Positions 49,523 through 62,500 of a stretch of DNA of 64,000 nt are shown here, one piece after another. Made by a program: the position numbers and the translations under genes. Within the stretch, counting starts at the first letter, position 1, and every line of letters begins with the position of its first letter. The notes beneath the pieces are model-generated. The model had not been told where the DNA came from. It saw only the letters and a program-made list of their open reading frames with translations, and made no database searches. The DNA comes from Utricularia gibba (taxonomy: Eukaryota > Streptophyta > Magnoliopsida > Lamiales > Lentibulariaceae): positions 2,110,501 to 2,174,500 of the forward strand of contig NEEC01000014.1 of the NCBI GenBank assembly GCA_002189035.1, read 5' to 3'.

Positions 49523-51653
49523 GTGGCAATATTTATTTCGATCCTACTGTTTTGGTATAAATGATAAAAATGATCCAACTGTTTTTTTCCGTTAGTATGT
49601 TAGACGGAAATAACTCAATTAATTGGCAAAAATGGTAACATTATTTGTAAATAATACAATTTTGACCTAATAAATCTTATATATAATACTCTTTTGATCC
49701 AATAGTTTTGAAAATTGACATCTTTTGATTTACAAGATATCTGGTTTAAACCCATGTTATTTACAATTCGACAATAATAACCTAAACCGATTGTAGCATG
49801 GGCGGAAATGACCCAACTAATTAGTGAAAATGGTCACATTATTTGTAAATTATAATGTTTTGGCCCATTCGTTTTTATAAATATTATCTTTTGACTCAAT
49901 ATACTTGTTAATGGGTAACCAACATTGTAAACACCAAAGTTTGCTGGTTTTTAACATTTAAATACTAAAGTTAAAAGTTTCTTATTTTTTAAAAAATACC
50001 AAACTTTGGATACGATTCGATAATGTCATTATGAAAATGATTTCAATGTAGATTTGTTTGTGTTTTCATTAGAGTTTTCTACTTTTCAAGATGAAACTAA
50101 AAAATGAACATATTAAAATACTCCATTCGATGAAAAAATGAATACTGAATTTTGTAATCAACAATTAGAATGAAATATACAACAGCATTATAAGTATGAA
50201 AATATAGATACAACAAATATTTTAAAGATAAAAATATTAAAACAGTAGAAATTATAGCATGTTTTACCAAAAAAAATTATATTATTAATATTAAAATCTA
50301 TTTAATTAACTCAATAAAAAAAATTTTTTTAAAAAAAGATCAAACGTACATTGTGCTCTTAATAAAAAAATGGTGCTCCATTTTATTTCAGCCCATATTA
50401 CTTTAAAGAAAAACCAATTCATGGGGAAAATTAGCGAAATACATAAGATTAGTAAAATATCTAAGATTTTAAACATATTGGTGATATACTTGTATTTTCA
50501 TATACTCATTTGAAAAATACCTTGTTTTTTCAATATTATCACATTAATATTAATACTTTTAATAAAAATATTGATATGCATTTTTATTTATTCAAAATCA
50601 TTATTCAAAATATTAATTTACATATTTTTAAGCAACAATGAAAAACATATATTTCGTTTTCAACTTTCGAAATATCTGATTAATTATGTATTTTTGTCAA
50701 AATAATAGTTATAAATATATATAACAAAAATATGTTGATAAAAATTTTAAAATTTGGGATATAAATAAATGTTTAATCAATTGAGTTAAGTTTTCTTGTG
50801 TTTTATAATAGAAAAAATTAGTTTTATTAAAATAAATATCCACATAAAAAATAAAATCAATCAATTAGGATTTTAATTTTTTCATTAAATAATAATCAAT
50901 AGATATAATTTTTATATTTTATTTTGTACATTTAAAATGGATATAAAGATTTTATAAAAATAATGTAATTTTATAAATAACATATATATAATTTATGTTG
51001 AATTATCAATATATAAAACATAATAATTAACATGTATTTGTAAGATATGGTTAAAATATCATAATTTAAAAAATATCATATAATACTTATGACACAGGTA
51101 AACCTCTAATTTAGGCTCAATTTATGTGTGATTTTGCCTCGCCCATATTAAATCATTGCAGGGGTGTAAGCGTGGCTTTAGATAGAGACAGAAAGAGAAA
51201 GAGGGACTTACAGTCTGTGACGTTCCATTCTACAAAATTTGCTCAGATTTGTTCCTTGACACCTAAACCCTTGGCTTCTTCTTCAAACAAGTCTTGAGAA
51301 ATTATCGCTCATTTTGATGTGCTCGTCTGCATTCGTTCCTTTGCATCAGGTAAAAAAATAGATTTGTTTCTCTAATATTTATAGGGTTGAATTTTGCTGG
51401 GTTTCACTAATTTCAACGTATTAAGATGGATTTTGTGTTAATTGTTACTGTATGTTGGGAGATCTAGAGAAAATTAGTTTCATTGAAGGATTTTTGCATC
51501 TAGGGTTTTTGTAAATAGTTTTCAATTGAAATCTAGCTATTGAGATAGATTGGGATTTTGTATTAGTTGTTGGATGTTCAAACGTTTTTTTTTATTCATT
51601 ATTAGTTTTAGTTAACTTACCCTATTTTTCCTTCATTTGTTAATTTTAGGACA

Positions 51654-54004
51654 ATGGATTCAGAAGATGAGAAACTACATGATCTAGAATATGATAGTGA
51701 TTATGCAAATGATTTTTATGAGATTATGGATACACACTTTCCAGCTGATACGTATGTGAAGTGCGTTGTTGAGAAACCTTTGAGGAGTAAAGATGAACAA
51801 GATGTGAATTGTAAAGCATTTAAATATAAAGATGATGAAGATGTGAAGTTAGAACCATCAATTATTACAGATGAAGGAGGGAGCCAAGTGGTAGAAGTAA
51901 ATCTAAAATGGTTTAATATTGACCTTAGATGGACTATTCAAGAGTTAGAGTAAGTCCAAGATCATGATTCATTCGTTATTAATTATCTTTATTATATACT
52001 GTGCTTCATTGAAGTGCTTTCAAAATGCATGGTTGGCACTTGCTTTACATAAAAAATACAAGCTAAGCAACAATTAGAAGATTACTGTGTGAAGAAAGGT
52101 ATTGAATGAAAGTTTATGAAAAATGATGAGCGACGATTGATTTTGATTTGTAAATTCAAGGGCTGTTCTTGAAAGGTTGTTATTAAGAGGAAAGAGCATT
52201 GTTGTTGGCTTGTTGAAGAGGTCTCTGATCATTGAGATGAATGTGTGCCTCATTCAAATAATAGGTCGGTTAGACCATGATGGATTGGGTGAAAATATTT
52301 CCAAAAGATTATGAATCAACCGAAGTATCCACTGAAAGCTTTTTGTCGTGACGTTCAAACATATTACAACCTCCAATGTGCACCTTACACAATCAGAAGA
52401 GGTAAAGAGTATGCCCCGAAGTTGAGTATAGGTTTTGAAGTTTCAGAATTTGTTAAATTACGTTCGTATGTGACCCAATATAAGCAGTCGAATCTTGGAG
52501 CAACCGTTGAAATCTTAGAGTGTTGTGATGGTGATTCCGTTGATCGATTAATGTGCGCAGGCGTCTATTTTTGTCCAAAGATATGTTTTTTATTCTTTTG
52601 TTATTGGGTAAAAGTATGGATTGGTTTTCTTCAAAATTTGTTGTTCACAAATTGCTTACATATAGGCTTGTAGAGATGGTTTTGCATTAAGTGAGAGAAA
52701 AGTGATTGGAGTTGATGGATCACACTTGTTGTCTAATGTGCAAGGGAAGTTACTAGTGGCAACTACATATGACCCAAACAATGGAGTGTATCCCTTGGCA
52801 TGGGAGTAGTCGGAGGGGAGACATATAAGAGTTGGAAGTGATTACTTCGATTGTTTGTCAAGGATTATGGTATAACCAACGAGAACTCATCAACATTCAC
52901 AATAATTTCTGATCGAGGGATAGAGATTACTCATGAAATTCAACAAGTAATGCCGAGAATGCTTGTAAGGTTTTATTTATTTTAAATAATTAGCATATGA
53001 GGGTTGATCTACCAGTTTGACAACTAGTATGGAAGTAATGAGAAAGTTAGAGGGGGTTTGTCCTAAGGGTCATAGTTATCTTTTAGCAATAAATCCCAAG
53101 TATTGGGTGCGAGCATATTTTCAAAAGAGCAACAAATGTCTTCTGCTTATGAATAATAATTCGGAATCTATGAATGCTGCATTGAAGGAAGCCCGTGGCT
53201 TACCCTTCATCAACATGTTGGATAAGATCAATGATAAATTTGCAGAGTGATTTGTTGAGAGGAGGCAAGGATCACTTAAGTGGCCTAGACCACTTGAGGA
53301 TCAAATTGATGCGATTTTAGCAAGAAATGTTGCAGCTGGTAGAGATGGGTGGATAGAGATGAATGATAGAGAAAACTTTTGATGGTCCCATGCCAATGAC
53401 ATCGCCACTCTGAGACTCAGAAATTGTTCACGTGATTGCGGAGAATGGCAAATCACAGGTTTGATTCTTTTCTGATCATTTTTTTCATCTTTTTTGAAAT
53501 ATTTTTATCTACTATTCTTTCACATTCTTGGGATATCATGTAAGCATGCGTGTTAGGCTATTATTCACATCAAAAGGAACATTATCAGAGTTCGTGCATC
53601 CTTCTTACTTCAAGGTCAATTATGTAGCGATGTACGATGGCGATATCTATCGGTTACTAGGTGCCAAGTATTGGCCTCCAGATGATCTGCCTCCATTGTT
53701 GCCGCCACCTTGGAAGCATAGGAAGCCAGGACGTCCAATTAAAAAACAAGCTTCACGGATGAAAAGTGTGTTTTGCAATGATTGTGGTGAGAAAGGGCAT
53801 AATCGTAGGAAATGACCCAATAAAAAGATAGATGACGATACTAATGATATTGAGGAGCAAACTTGTGGCCCATCATCAGAAGACATAAATTCGACAAATG
53901 ATGCCATTGAGGGGTCATGTAATGATGATCACTTGACGAAGGATGGATCTTGTCAACAACAAGGAAATAAGAGGAATCAACATGAACCCCAAGTATCTGA
54001 ATAA
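51654..54004 (+). pseudogene. Decayed MULE (MuDR family) transposase
   Basis: An acidic N-terminal exon opens at 51654 (MDSEDEKLHDLEYDSDYAND). The following DNA-binding part is broken by several stops but still reads KGCS-stop-KVVIKRKEHCCWLV. The catalytic region is recognisable: YPLKAFCRDVQTYYNLQCAP, TVEI, KVIGVDGSHLLSNVQGKLLV (first catalytic Asp in GVDGSHL), then YPLAWE. Later comes NNNSESMNAALKEARGLPFI. The C terminus has WKHRKPGRPIKK and a CCHC-type knuckle, CNDCGEKGHNRRK, then a stop, with an open continuation to about 54004. At least six in-frame stops show that it cannot encode a functional transposase. Confidence 0.85.
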
Positions 54005-54236
54005 ACGTTTACTTAATTTTAATCAATAATGTTCAATGTTGTACAATCATGAACAGGTTGAACAACCAAAGCAAGATGCAACCAAACGGCGATCCGCCAA
54101 GCCCCAAAAGAAAACCAATATTACCTTTCATTGTAGTTATGTTGAAGGAGGGGTTGTAAATATGAACACCGGAAACAGGCAAGATGTGCAGGTGCAACAA
54201 GGCAAAATGGAAAAATTGAAAAGTGCCTGAAAGGAG

Positions 54237-55255
54237 CCAATCGCACCACATTTAAGAGTATATGGTCGTTTGTGGGATGATGTTTTACAATCTGTCATTG
54301 AGTAAGTAATGATAAACAGTTTTTTTCTAGCACATAATGATATTTGTCTCACGTTTTCTTATATTTTTATGACAGCAAACTTGTTAAGAAGCAACCAAAG
54401 TCAAGGATGCGTGGAGTAGTTATTGTTGATGTGTTGTGGTTTGGAAATGCAGCGGAGTGTAATTTTCAACATAGGCTAATGCCAAATTGACTTAAAAGGA
54501 ATGAATCATGGAACAAGAACTACATAATTATTCCAATATGCATGGAGTAAGTAATGCTTATATGTATTTTGCTTTTGGTTTCATATAAGTCATATTATAT
54601 GAACTTTATTTTCGTAGGGGCCATTATGATTTAGCTATATTCTGTAATTTGGGATGCAAAGAAAATCGATGTGTTATTGTACTTGATTCATTGCACTTAG
54701 ACTACCAAAAAGAGCATGAAGCTGCCATCCGAAGGTATTTTTTTGTTTAGGATGATCCTAAATGACATATAGGTTGGGTATCTAATTGATTTTACTTAGG
54801 TTGCTTTCTGTGATCCTCATAGCGAATGGGGAAACTGAGGAGGATGCTTTAAAGGTTCCGATTCATTGGCCTTTGGTGAGTAATATGTAGTGATGTTGTT
54901 TCGCTTCATAGTACAAACGTTATTGTTGTGTTGATTTGACAAGTGCCTTTACAAGAGGGGGGATCTGAGTGTGGGATTTATACGTTGATGTATTTCGACT
55001 TATTCATAGCACAAAAACTGGAGAAATACATACTAGATGGTTACCCTCAGTTTGTAAGTAATGACTTCTCATAAGTATTTTTAATATCTTTTCATATCAT
55101 ATAGTAATTTGACTCTTATTTTATAGATAGTTCCAGAGTGGTTTACTGATGATGAAATTCGAAAGTTTGCACAAGATATGCGAATTCCACGCCATCAATG
55201 CAAGATTTCAGATGTGGGAACACAAGAGGGTGAAAAGATGGATTCTTATCTTTGA
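54237..55255 (+). pseudogene. Ulp1-like (C48) cysteine peptidase relic inside the MULE
   Basis: Exon-like fragments carry the ULP core in order. APHLRVYGRLWDDVLQSVIE comes first, then KLVKKQPKSRMRGVVIVDVL. The catalytic His follows in GHYDLAIFCNLGC, the catalytic Asp in RCVIVLDSLHLDYQ, and the Gln/Cys end in VPLQEGGSECGIYTLMYFDL, then EWFTDDEIRKFAQDMRIPRH. The triad residues survive, but stops and unclear splice sites separate the parts, so I call it a pseudogene. Ulp1 peptidases process SUMO; inside MULEs their role is unknown. A spliced functional gene cannot be fully excluded. Confidence 0.75.
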
Positions 55256-56635
55256 GTTATTAGCATTGTCATTTCATTTTTGTGAACTTATGAAACATTG
55301 TTGATCTCTTTCGTTCAATGGATATATATTTTAGCAGTAGGGGAAGCTCGACCAGATTACCTAAATCCATAAATTCATAAATTCACTTACCCATTATAGA
55401 TAATAATTATTATTTCGATTTTATGTTCTTCAACTGAATTTACTCAATTGTAATTCTAGCAATTGTTAAAAAAAAAATTCATTAAGGTGTTAACATTAAA
55501 TTTATTCAAAATTTGATTTTAAACTTAATTATTTAGTAATAAATGTTCGAATTTATTATAATTATAAGTATTAATTAGTTAACGTTCAGTTTATTATATA
55601 CTTTTTACATTAAAATAATATTTTCAACCTAAAATTCAACTTTAAATTCTATTAGATTTCTCTCAAGAATCCAAATTTAAACTCTAAATTCGTATTCATT
55701 TTACTTCAATAAATTTTCATAAATTTTAAGAATATTTTTTTATTTTAAATACCATTAACCCGATAAAATAATTATATATATAGACATATTTTTCTATTAT
55801 TTTAGGATTATAGTGATATGTTTAATAAATAGTGATAAGAAATGTATATTATTGAAAAAATCGAACAATATATTATTGGTAAGTTAAGTCAATACAAATT
55901 TTATAATGGTCTTTTAATCATAATCATAATTATCAATATATTCACTCAAATAGAATATTATTGAAAAAATCTAATAATATTTGATTACAAAAAAGGGCAC
56001 TACATGATGAAAAAAAAAATTTATATTCACCAACACCATTATCAAAAGAAATTGACAACAAAATTCCCAATGAACGTTGAATGATTTATTTGTGGAATGA
56101 GAGTTGACAACTTAAAATTTTTTAAATGATTATAATATTTTTTTATAAGAATTAATCACATCATATTCTCATTTTATGAACTCATATTTTTTTTAAAATT
56201 CAAATTTTTAAATCAATTTTATTATCTTATTTTTCATTTAATTGACAAATTCTAATATCAATGTAACCATCTTTATAAACACTTTAATTTTTTTAAAAAT
56301 CAAACATGGGCCAATATAGATCAAAATATATATGGTGGTTGGGTCAAAACAATAAAAAAAAAAGATAACGTTTAACCAAAGTAGCTCTATCCACAAGAAC
56401 GTTAAGATCAAAACCATATAATTGAAAATATTAATTGGGTCAAAATAGTTCTAAATAAAATTTATTAGATTAAAAAAGTTATAAAAAAATATTTGTTGAG
56501 TCAAAAGTGTAGATCACATGGATCAACATAGTCAGATCAGAAAAACAGTGGGTCATACAAGTTAGACCAACTTAAAATATGTAGATTAAAATGGATAAAT
56601 AGAATAAACAATGAGGTCACAACTGCCATCACCCC

Positions 56636-57610
56636 GTAAATCATCACAGTTTAGAAGATATCGTGTCTAGAGTGCATGATGTGTGAATACACCATTTGTT
56701 CTTGAGACCACCCTCATGTCTAAAAGCTGCCCGAGCCATCCACAAGATAGTATCAAAAACTTGAAATTTTACATCATTTATCATACTTGCATGTCATGTA
56801 AATCGAACATCACATCAATGCCAAAATGAGAATTCTGAATTGTATTGTCTTGATCGTCCTGGCTATTTGGTACAATCACTAAAGACTAATATGAGGCTAT
56901 CTTTCGCGCACAAGTCTTGATCAGATGATCGTCCTTTCTAGCTCAACACGATTGACGTTGAACAAAATTTGAAATAGTATGCTATGGGTAGCATGCTTTG
57001 GAAGATATCATGTTGGAAGCAATCGGTAATCGAAGTTGCTATTTACTCTAGAGATATCCCTCGAGTTGGAACTCTCCCAAAGCAATGCATAATATCACAT
57101 CTAAAATCCAAAATTTTACATCATTATATTATACTTACGTTATGGAAATCGAAAATCTGTTTACATCATGATTGGAGTCTCAAATCCCAATGTTTTAGTT
57201 GTTTTGACATCTTTGAGACAGCACTGAAGGCAAACATTGTTCCATCTTTCAAACATTAAACTTTTATCAGAATTTTGATCTTTCATATCCTAATGCAATT
57301 ATTTTTGAACGAGGTTCAAAAAGATATATTATAACAACTTAAATTATTATTATTTGGAAGATATCATATTAGAAGAAAATAGTGCATGAAGATACTATTT
57401 GCATTCGGAACATTCCCTGAGTTTGAACGCTCCTGGAGGGTCAAATCGTTGTTTTCTAACCACAACAGAGTAGTACACAAGATCGCATAAAAAATCAAAA
57501 ATTTTATGTCATTCTATCATATTTGCATGTTCTAGAAATCAAAGATCAGTTTCCCATCATGGTTCTAGTCACTAATTGCAACGTCTTAATCGTTTTGGTC
57601 ACTTTGTACC
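56636..57610. repeat. Right part of the ~355-bp tandem repeat array (about three units)
   Basis: Units begin near 56636, 56985 and 57340, recognisable by (t)ttggaagatatcatgtt/atatt, followed by accatttg or tatttgc, then c-tcatttatcata(c)ttgc. They are in the same orientation as the left part. Units are about 65-75% alike by eye. No coding sequence. Confidence 0.7.
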
Positions 57611-57650
57611 ACATTTTACTTTTTCTCATTTAAAACAATTTCTATGAGCT

Positions 57651-57775
57651 GTCGATGTTATTGGGCTCGGGAGAAGTGTGTCAATGTTATTGGGCTCAGG
57701 AGAAGTGAGTTTGTCAATGTTATTGGGCTCGGGAGCAGTGAGCTGTCAATCTTATTGAGCAAGAGAGAAGTGGGC
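57651..57775. repeat. Four short tandem repeats (29-33 bp) upstream of NUP188
   Basis: Copies at 57651-57679, 57680-57712, 57713-57744 and 57745-57775 read gtcaatgttattgggctcgg followed by gagaagtg, with small changes. They lie about 250-370 bp before the NUP188 ATG. Function unknown; they may affect its promoter. Confidence 0.8.
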
Positions 57776-58022
57776 TGTCTAGTAATGGCGTCATCCAAAA
57801 TGTGTAGCATTTGACCGTTAGGGTCCATTGAGCCCATTTCACTGCGTGTATGCACAAGAGCATTGCGAAAAGAAGTGCGTTTGCCTCTGAAAGCTTGGAA
57901 AGTTGGAATTCCCTCGCTCTCGGTTAGCGAATTCGAGGGCGTCGCTTTGCTCCGGCCACTCGGCATTTGGGGCACTTATTCACTCCATGATTGTTATCCT
58001 GTGAGTGTTTCGTGCCAGTAGT
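57776..58022 (+). promoter_or_regulatory. Proximal promoter and 5' UTR of NUP188
   Basis: No TATA box is obvious and no upstream in-frame ATG precedes 58023. The region is GC-richer than the repeats before it. Confidence 0.4.
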
Positions 58023-59521
58023 ATGGCGGCCAGGACGGAAGCACCTTCGAACGCTGAATTGCAAACTTCCAGCATCGCGAAGATAAATGACGCGTCGTTC
58101 TGGTGGGAGCCTTTTGCAGACTTTCTCACGGATCTGGATAACGCGGCATTGGAATCTGCTTTCCCCCAGTCTCTGGTAAATTTTATATGTTACTTTCTCA
58201 TGCCATTGCTGCAATTTTGAAGTAGTCCTGAAGTTTTTTGCATGAGCTGCCACTTGGGTTGTTGGGAGTATGATGTTAAACGTTTGCTTTGGGCTCTCAA
58301 CGGCGGAATTCGCTGATATCTCGTATATGTGTATTTCAGGAAAAGAAGTTGAAGGAGAATCACTCGTGGTTTTTGGACACAGTTGCAAACTTTAAGAAAC
58401 CAAATCAAAGTTCTAGAAAAGCTTTGGAGTCTCCCCAGATCAAGATTGGTGAGCACGAGTTGAATGTGGTTGATAGATTGAGAGAAGCTGCATTCAAGAT
58501 AAGTTCTATTTTGGTAACGACCGGTCACCCCTTGTCACTCTTTAATATGGCATTGATGAATATTTCAGTAAGAAACTTGTGATTCGTTTATAAAATTTAC
58601 TTGCGATGTCTTTTTTTCATGTTATTTAGTGTTTGGATGAAGTGCAATCCTATATTCTCGTTAAAAGAACAGTAGAACGGGATAGCTCTCAACTTGAGGA
58701 GAAACTACCAGAGTTTCTGAATGTGGTTAGTTTTTTAATATATATTTCTCTTCAGTGCATTGTGATTGCTAATCTTTGTCCTCTCCTTGAGCACCTTCTT
58801 TCCTATCCACATAATAATCAGGTTTTCCTCGTCCCCTGACGAATAATCTTTAAATTATTATTTGGTAAATGAGAGATAAAAATGTGTTCATGTAAGCCTT
58901 TTCATAGGACTTGGTTTTGAGGGGAAGACAAAGGGTGTATGCTGAAATTATAGTAATTAATTTTTCGTGTTGATTTTTCTGGGTTTTCATACGTGATAAT
59001 CTTATTTACCATTAGTAAGAAGCATGCAAGGTTAGAAAACTGAACCATGCAGTGATTAGTTACACAACCGAACACTAACTGTTTCTATAGCATCTATGTT
59101 ATAGCTTTTTAGATTTATCTACTAGTTCTTGGCATTTTTTCCCTTCTTCAGGCGATTGTTGACTACTGCACTGAACGGCAATGCTTGTTGAAGTGCACCA
59201 GGGACGTCCTTGTGCATGCATGTACTTTTTTCTGCCTTCCCTGATACTTAAGATATTCTTTTTCCTAACACTGGTAATCATAATATTCCCATTTTTATAT
59301 TTTTCAGTGTACTCTGCATCTCAGTCCAATGGTGATTCTGCTTTATTGGATGAGGCACACAGTTTAGTTAATAATGGCCTGGAAGGAAAACTACTTTCTA
59401 TACTGGAGAGTCTGCTCTCTTCTAACTACCCTGCTCATATGGTAAAATTCATCTTGGAAGGGAAACTGCGTTCTGTATTGGAGAGTGTTTTCTTTCTCAG
59501 CTTTTCATACATATGCATACA

Positions 59522-59565
<44 letters not shown>

Positions 59566-62500
59566 TGTATATGTATGTGTGTGTGTTTCATTTCGAATTT
59601 CTGTCTCTATAATCATGGTGTTTAAATTTCCGAACTTCAGGATGTCGACATCTCTATCATGTGGTATGAGGAGATGCTGGAAGAGGGAAAATTAATCCTT
59701 GACATTCTCTTCCTCATTTATTACGAGTCCTTTTCAACTTGTGATGCCAAATGCTGGAAAAGATTGTTTGGATTATATGAGGTGATCATCTGGCCCTTAT
59801 GTGCTTTAAGCTCTTACTATTCCAATACATTTTGCTCTTGTATTTTTTAATACAGGGGATTGTCAGTGGCTCATACCACATCCAGAAACTTGCTGTTACA
59901 TCTGAAGCTGTTCGTGCAGTTTACCTTGCAAAAGTGCAGCTATTGCTTATTCTTATTGAGGCTTTGAACTTGGAAAATTTGCTTCAAATGATGCATGATA
60001 ATGTTCCTCTCAGGTTTATGGCAATCGAATTTGTTTATCTCTTGTTGTTGTTATGCATGCATTTCTGTTGTTAATGGACGGGCTTTTTTTTTTTTTTTTA
60101 TCTTTGTTTCAGTGAGGGTTCTATTGGCTTTTCGGAGGCTGATATTTTGCAAATGGATGCCATTGTCTCTAGCTTGAGCGCTATTCAGGCTAATGAAACT
60201 GGTCCTTTGATCCTTTCATGGGTGGTATTTCTATCTCTGCTTTCATCGCTTCCTGGGGAAGAAAAACTAAAGTCTTTGATGGTTTGTGTTTTTTTTCAGA
60301 AACAATATTTGATCTGCAATGAAGTGTTTCAGTTGCTAATGATTTGCTAATTTTCAGGAGTTGGAGAATATTGGTTATTCTCGTCAATCTGTTGAGGTTT
60401 CATCTCTGGGGTATTTTCTAGAAATTCTGGATGGTGGTGTATTGAAATCTTCAGACGTAAGTACTGCTGCATACAATTATCGTGTGCATTTCATCTAATA
60501 ACACCATTTTATGTATTTCCCCATTTATCATTTTTGCACAACTTTTGAAACTGTAATCTTTCATACAGGGCCCTGTATCAGGTTATTGGAGTGTAATGAG
60601 GACGTTTGTATCAGCATTCTTAGCCTCCTTTGAAATCAATATCAAGGTATCTATTTGTACAGTTATAAGTGGTTGCATCTTTATTGATTCTGTATTTCTT
60701 GCAGTTCGGTGATAAAAGTTTGAAGTTAATTTTGGAGATATTGTCCAAAATCTACAGAGGGGAGGTCTGGTCGTATATTGTTATTGTCATCATAAAGCCC
60801 CCTGATTGAGTCATTAACTTCATAGATTTTTCCAGGAGTCTCTTTGTGTACAGTTTTGGGACAAGGGAAGTTACATTGATGGCCCGGTGAGGTGCCTTCT
60901 TTTCAACCTTGAGAGTGAATTTCCATTCAGAACTACAGAATTCATATGCTTGCTATCAGACGTTTGTGAAGGGGCATGGCCAGCTGAATGTGTGTAAGTT
61001 GAACCTGATTGAAGATATTTGATGCTATCCATAAATGGAAACTAATAGTCGTATGGCTGCATATTTTGAAACTTTAATTCCACAACTGCATTTTTATGAA
61101 TGCATAATTACCACAGTATTGTTATTAATAGTTCTGGGATTTATGGTTGGCATTTTTTGTTGAAACAACTAACTGTAATTAGAATGAGTAATGTAAACAT
61201 TCTTGTTTTGCTTTACTCGATTGTAACGACTCTGAATGTTATGGTGCGAATGTCAAATCATTTTCCTGTCATAGTTTAGATGCATTTACGCTATTTTTTC
61301 ATTTGCTTTCTTGTCTTCATAGAAGAATTGCAGAATTATCTTTTCACTCTGAAAGACAAAAAAAAACGTATTTAGACTGATGCCTTACCTGGAACCTTCT
61401 GAGCAGGTACAATTTCCTTGATAAGACTACCGGAATAACAACTCAATTTGAAATGAGTAATGGTTCTTCTATGGACACTGTTTCAAATATTGTTGAAACC
61501 GGCCTTCCTTTGCCTGTTCCTTGTGTTGAAGGCTTGGTAATTCCTTGTAAAACTCAAGGTCAAGTGTTGAGGATCATGAATGGAAACTGTGTGTTGGTGC
61601 GTTGGGAGGTATATTTACTTTTTGTAGTGACACAGCAACATTTCCAATCATGCGACACCACCCACTTCCTGTTGTGCTCACTTTCTTATTCCCTAACTGT
61701 GTTGCTCATTGTCTCTTTAGTACAGAGAATCAGGGGTGATTGTGCTATTGTTAAGATTGGCTCAGGGACAGTATATGCAGAATCTGGATGAGATTGTTGT
61801 GATTCTTGATCTGATTTTCCGATTGGTTGAATGTAATTTGGTAATGTGTTATATTCACTTGATTCTGATTCTGTTCCTCAGTAACTGTTAAGACGGGTGT
61901 TTGTGTCAGTTTGTATAATTTTCTGTTGATATATGTATCACATGACTTGCAATCTAGGGTGTTTGTTACTCACTCTTGGCTCCTTGGAGTTTCCTCCATG
62001 AAGAACCATATGGAGTTGGAAGACAGGAAATATGGTGGCATTTACGTCTGCAACTTGTCCTGTTTGTAGCCCTTGCCATTCATTGAGGATTCTAAGGAAT
62101 GTTTTTTGGTTTTGACTGCAGTGTTGATGTTGTAGAAATTCTTTGCACGTTGTTGAAAGGCCTCTCCATTAGTGTAAATGGCACTGTGGCAATGTCTCTG
62201 GCTATCAAGATTTTGGCAAAAATGGTTACATGGTAATCATCGCTTCCTATGTTCTCCATGATACCTAACCACCTTGGCTCTACTGTTTTTGCGTTGTCTG
62301 TAGGAACTAGGAACTACACGATTTCTTGCATTTGTTACTGTAAAAGCTGCTTATTTGGTATTCGACTGTCAAAGACACTGATTTTGATGTGTACACTATT
62401 GTTTATATTCTAATTTTGAGTGATTAAGCATTTATTTTTCGTGTATGATGATAATAGCCATGTGTGCAGCTTAGCTCTGTAACTGTCAGCCTTATATTTA

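Larger units (their letters stand above)
49523..56635 (+). mobile_element. Mutator-like element with transposase and Ulp1-like peptidase relics (Kaonashi-like), about 7.1 kb
   Basis: The exact 10-bp repeat gtaaatcatc flanks the element (49513-49522 and 56636-56645), the size expected of a MULE target duplication (9-10 bp). Removing the insert restores one continuous ~355-bp array unit, which fixes both ends. Subterminal regions (49540-49900 and 56300-56600) carry TTTTGACCCAA-type motifs in opposite orientation, a degenerate inverted-repeat structure. Inside lie a MuDR-type transposase (51654-54004) and a C48 Ulp1 peptidase (54237-55255), both plus strand and both broken by stops. MULEs carrying Ulp1-like genes are known in plants (Kaonashi). 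The rest is AT-rich non-coding sequence. Confidence 0.8.

Noticed and set aside
59513-59695. Plus-strand frame starting in the TA microsatellite
   Set aside because: Simple-repeat translation inside a NUP188 intron running into exon 6 in the wrong frame.
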